This document shows positions 61,570 through 64,000 of a stretch of 64,000 nt of DNA, piece after piece. The notes beneath the pieces were generated by a model. It was not told where the DNA came from. It saw only the letters and a list, made by a program, of their open reading frames with translations, and searched no databases. The stretch lies in contig NZ_BOMW01000027.1 of assembly GCF_016862395.1 (NCBI RefSeq), forward strand, positions 62,001 through 126,000, written 5' to 3'. Positions within the stretch are counted from its first letter, which is position 1. Each line of letters starts with the position of its first letter. The position numbers and the translations under genes are program-made. The stretch is from Actinoplanes siamensis. Lineage in GTDB: Bacteria; Actinomycetota; Actinomycetes; Mycobacteriales; Micromonosporaceae.

Positions 61570-62064
61570 GTGGATGCAGCAACGAAGCAGGATGCCGGCG
61601 AACGCATGAAGGACGCCTTCCGCCGATACCCGACAGGCGTCGCGGTGATCACCGCGGCCGGCGCGGACGGCCCGGTCGGCCTGACCGCCTCCAGCGTCGC
61701 ATCGGTCTCGGTCGACCCGCCGGCATTGTCGTTCTCGGTCATGGGCACCCGCTCGGCCCGCGCCCTGCTGACCGCGCCGAGCTTCGTGGTCCATCTGCTC
61801 GGCGCCCGGCACGCCGGCCTGGCCCGTGCCTTCTCCCGTTCGGCAGGCGACCGTTTCACCCCGGACCAGGGCTGGAGCAGGCTGCCCACGGGTGAGCCGA
61901 TCCTGCTCGACGCGGTCGCCGCGCTGCGCGGGGAGCGGCTGCGCCTCGTGCCGGTGGGTGACGCGACACTGGTGGTCGCCGCCGTCCTCGACGTGTTCCA
62001 CGGCCCGGCGGACCGTCCGCTGATCCACCATTCCCGGAAGTTCATCACCCCGGAGGAATGCTGA
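61570..62064 (+). CDS. Flavin reductase-domain protein
   Basis: 164 aa, short-chain flavin reductase fold: FRRYPTGVAVITA (typical start), GLTASSVASVSVDPPALSFSV and FVVHLLGARHAGLARAFS. Reduces FMN/FAD with NAD(P)H for a partner monooxygenase. The GTG at 61570 sits right at the predicted transcription start, so the mRNA is leaderless; a TTG at 61549 lies inside the SoxR box and is rejected. Controlled by SoxR, which senses redox-cycling compounds. No soxR gene is in the window. Confidence 0.85.
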   Translation: MDAATKQDAGERMKDAFRRYPTGVAVITAAGADGPVGLTASSVASVSVDPPALSFSVMGTRSARALLTAPSFVVHLLGARHAGLARAFSRSAGDRFTPDQGWSRLPTGEPILLDAVAALRGERLRLVPVGDATLVVAAVLDVFHGPADRPLIHHSRKFITPEEC

Positions 62065-62158
62065 TGAGGATCTTCCGGGAGACCGGCCAGGCCTGATCAC
62101 CACCCGAGGCGGGGCTTCCCGGACGTACCCGACGATCGCCGGAGCAGGCCGTGCGGCA

Positions 62159-63514
62159 TCAAGCGGCCAGGGCCGCCTTGTCCGGTTTTCCGCTCGGCGT
62201 CAGCGGCACGCGCTCGATGACGGTCACGGTCTTCGGCGCCGCCAGCGGGCCGAGACGCGCGGCGACCAGGGCGCGCAGCTCGGCCGGGTCCGGTTCCCGG
62301 CCGGTGACCGGGACGACGAACGCGTGGATCGCCTCGCCCGTCTCGTCGTCCGGCCGGCCCACCACGTACGCCTCGGCGACCGCGTCGGCGGTGGCCAGCA
62401 CCCGCTCGATCGGCCCGGCGCAAACCAGCGTCGCCTGCACGATGATCACGTCCCGGGCCCGCCCGAGCAGGCGCAGGTAGCCGTCCTCGCCGAGCGAGGC
62501 CAGGTCCCGGGTGCGGACCCAGCCGCCGGTGAACACCTTCGCCGACTCCTCCGGATCCCCCCAGTAGAAGCTGGCCTGCGCCGGCGTCCGCACGTAGAGC
62601 TCGCCGTCCTCGAAGCGCAGCGAGACGGCCGCGGGTGGCCGCCCGACCGAGTCCGGCATCTCCCCCGGCGTGGCCATCGAGATCATGCCGGTCTCGGTCT
62701 GCCCGTAACCGTGGAAGACCACCGGGCCGAGCACGTCGAGCGCCTCGCGCAGCCGTCCCGGCTCCAGCGGCGAGCCGGAGACCATCAGCGCCCCGAGGCC
62801 GCTCAGATCGACCGGGTTCGCGCGCTGGGAGCGGACCAGCTGGTGCAGCTTGCCGACCGTGATCACGCTGGCGGTGGCCCGGTGCCGGACGAACGCGTCC
62901 GGGAAGGCCGGCGAGCGCGCGGCGACCAGGACGCCGCCGGCGGCCAGCGTCAGGATCCCGTACTCCAGCATCACCTGGCTGCTCAGCGACCCGAACACCA
63001 GGTAGCGATCCAGCCGCTCGGCGAGCTGGGCGATCGCCGGCGGCCAGCGGTCCGGACACGGCGCCCAGGCCGCGGACATCGCCGCGTACGTCTGGGCACA
63101 GCCCTTGGGCCGCCCGGTGCTCCCGCTGGTGTAGATGATCCGCGCGACGTCACCGGGGCGGCCGGCCGCGGCCAGCGGCTCGTCGTCGCCGAACGCCACC
63201 TCGTCGATCGGCACCGCGTCGTCACGGGACAGCAGGTGCTCCCGCTGCGCCGCGGTCAGGCCGGCCGGCAGCCCGCAGACCCGTGCGCCGACCGCGAACG
63301 CGGCGATGGTGGCCGCGAACGCCTCCGCGCCGACGCCGAGGCGCAGCGCGACGCCGCGGCCCGGGCCGATGCCGCGGGCCCGGAGCCCCGCGGCCGCCCG
63401 GCGGATCATCGTGGACATCTCGGCGGCGGTGACCACGCGGTCACCGTCCTCGAACACCGGCCGGTCCCCGCCCACCGCGAGCAGGTCCAGCACCGGGGTG
63501 GGCCAGATCGTCAC
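62159..63514 (-). CDS. Adenylate-forming (acyl-CoA ligase/NRPS A-domain-like) enzyme
   Basis: 451 aa. ANL-superfamily motifs: IIYTSGSTGRPKG (P-loop), GYGQTETGM, GRARDVIIVQATLVCAGPIE (hinge region) and PSGKPDKAAL with the catalytic Lys. Shorter than the usual ~500. Activates a carboxylic acid as adenylate; substrate unknown. GTG 63512-63514 overlaps the preceding gene's stop (GTGA), so it is coupled to the partial gene at the window's end. Confidence 0.85.
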   Translation of the reverse strand: MTIWPTPVLDLLAVGGDRPVFEDGDRVVTAAEMSTMIRRAAAGLRARGIGPGRGVALRLGVGAEAFAATIAAFAVGARVCGLPAGLTAAQREHLLSRDDAVPIDEVAFGDDEPLAAAGRPGDVARIIYTSGSTGRPKGCAQTYAAMSAAWAPCPDRWPPAIAQLAERLDRYLVFGSLSSQVMLEYGILTLAAGGVLVAARSPAFPDAFVRHRATASVITVGKLHQLVRSQRANPVDLSGLGALMVSGSPLEPGRLREALDVLGPVVFHGYGQTETGMISMATPGEMPDSVGRPPAAVSLRFEDGELYVRTPAQASFYWGDPEESAKVFTGGWVRTRDLASLGEDGYLRLLGRARDVIIVQATLVCAGPIERVLATADAVAEAYVVGRPDDETGEAIHAFVVPVTGREPDPAELRALVAARLGPLAAPKTVTVIERVPLTPSGKPDKAALAA

Positions 63515-64000
63515 AGCACGCCCTTGACGAACCGGGCGAGCGGCTCCCGGTGCACGGCCGGGATGTTCCAGTGGTTCTCCAGGTTCTCCGCGAGGTGGTG
63601 CACGGCGACGACCTCGCCGTCGCGGCGTACCCGGACCACCGGGTGCAGGTAGCTGGCCCGGTGCGCGGTGGCCGCGTCGTTCTCGGCGACCCGCGGGACG
63701 TCGATGTCGAACGGGTCCACCTGGTCGTGGCCGGCGCCGTACTCCAGCGTCACCACGAAGGCGAGCGGCTGCGGGCCCAGGTAGGCCACCGGCACCTCCT
63801 CGTGGTAGCGCGCCGTGCCGTCCTCGACAGTGACCACGTCGGCCAGCACCCCGAACTGCTGCCACAGGCCGGAGGAGACGTTGATCCGGGCCACGATGGC
63901 CTCGGTGATCGCCTCCGGGGTGGCGGCGACAGACGTCGACGGCCACGGCGTGTTCTGGTGGCGGCTGTTCAGGATGCGGTGCAGGGCGCGGACGCCGTAC
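63511..64000 (-). CDS. Unrecognised protein, C-terminal part (runs off the window)
   Basis: The frame is open to the right edge (last ~160 residues visible, with YGVRALHRILN near the edge). It is alpha/beta with VTLEYGAGHDQVDPFDIDVPR, YLHPVVRVRRDGEVV and HHLAENLENHW; the His/Asn clusters could be metal or substrate ligands. I do not recognise the family. It is translationally coupled to the adenylate-forming enzyme, so the two probably act in the same small pathway. Confidence 0.6.
   Translation of the reverse strand, partial: YGVRALHRILNSRHQNTPWPSTSVAATPEAITEAIVARINVSSGLWQQFGVLADVVTVEDGTARYHEEVPVAYLGPQPLAFVVTLEYGAGHDQVDPFDIDVPRVAENDAATAHRASYLHPVVRVRRDGEVVAVHHLAENLENHWNIPAVHREPLARFVKGVL

Noticed and set aside
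62061..62096. Ten-codon frame after the flavin reductase gene
   Set aside because: Too short, no ribosome site and no similarity to known leader peptides.

Overview
High-GC actinomycete DNA. The family content (FxSxx-COOH RiPP genes, LAP/TOMM genes, SigK-RskA, CGNR and BTAD regulators, secreted CAZymes, GTG/TTG starts, several apparently leaderless genes) fits Micromonosporaceae. A chemotaxis receptor gene preceded by a flagellar-sigma-like promoter points to an Actinoplanes-like genus with motile spores. This taxonomic reading is inference; no rRNA or tRNA gene is visible.

Layout. 0-1.3 kb: the end of an unknown gene and a cation/proton antiporter. 1.4-8.8 kb: a variant FxSxx-COOH RiPP locus with a short precursor, a 1226-aa NTPase/TPR protein and an unknown internally duplicated protein on the minus strand, facing a radical SAM maturase and an HExxH protein on the plus strand. 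8.9-24.2 kb: housekeeping and accessory genes: a truncated kinase, a MarR-flavoenzyme operon with twin operators, a HEAT-repeat protein, an FeS-type photolyase, a GAF/PAS histidine kinase, a streptogramin lyase homologue, an ankyrin protein, a divergent GH43/serine protease pair, a diguanylate cyclase and a SEC-C protein. 24.7-29.9 kb: SigK-RskA, a secreted protein, a Ser/Thr kinase and a small alarmone synthetase. 30-41.6 kb: transporters, two alpha/beta hydrolases, an AhpD protein, a BTAD regulator, a chemoreceptor + BMP lipoprotein operon and an MFS-Imm53 pair with a divergent LysR gene. 41.7-47.5 kb: a stress island (SGRFV-repeat protein, FMN reductase, Dps, SDR) whose genes share GTTT-N15-GGGnAn promoter-like sequences. 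48-52 kb: a cupin, a rifampicin monooxygenase homologue preceded by a leader peptide, and a secreted pectate lyase. 52.1-58.0 kb: a compact thiazole-forming RiPP (TOMM/LAP) cluster. 58-64 kb: CDF transporter, peptide deformylase, a secreted collagen-like GGP-repeat protein, a DUF309 protein, a SoxR-box flavin reductase and an adenylate-forming enzyme coupled to a gene that runs off the window.

How the genes work together. The most striking system is the TOMM cluster. YcaO, an E1-like protein, an E1-SagB fusion and a second SagB-like protein are translationally coupled. Downstream lie a 93-aa precursor whose core carries 16 Cys, twelve of them spaced exactly every third residue and with no Ser or Thr, and a PqqD-like/M50 site-2-protease-type membrane protein. 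The expected product is a poly-thiazole/thiazoline peptide related to heterocycloanthracin-type precursors. The FxSxx-like locus is also unusual, because its precursor carries three extra residues after the FxSxx motif. Regulatory DNA stands out as well: five sigma-B-type promoters, a SoxR-type promoter feeding a leaderless flavin reductase, a FliA-type promoter, LacI-type palindromes upstream of the two secreted hydrolases and twin MarR palindromes. Decayed genes (LysR, thiamine-diphosphate enzyme, kinase, MFS) are scattered between intact ones.
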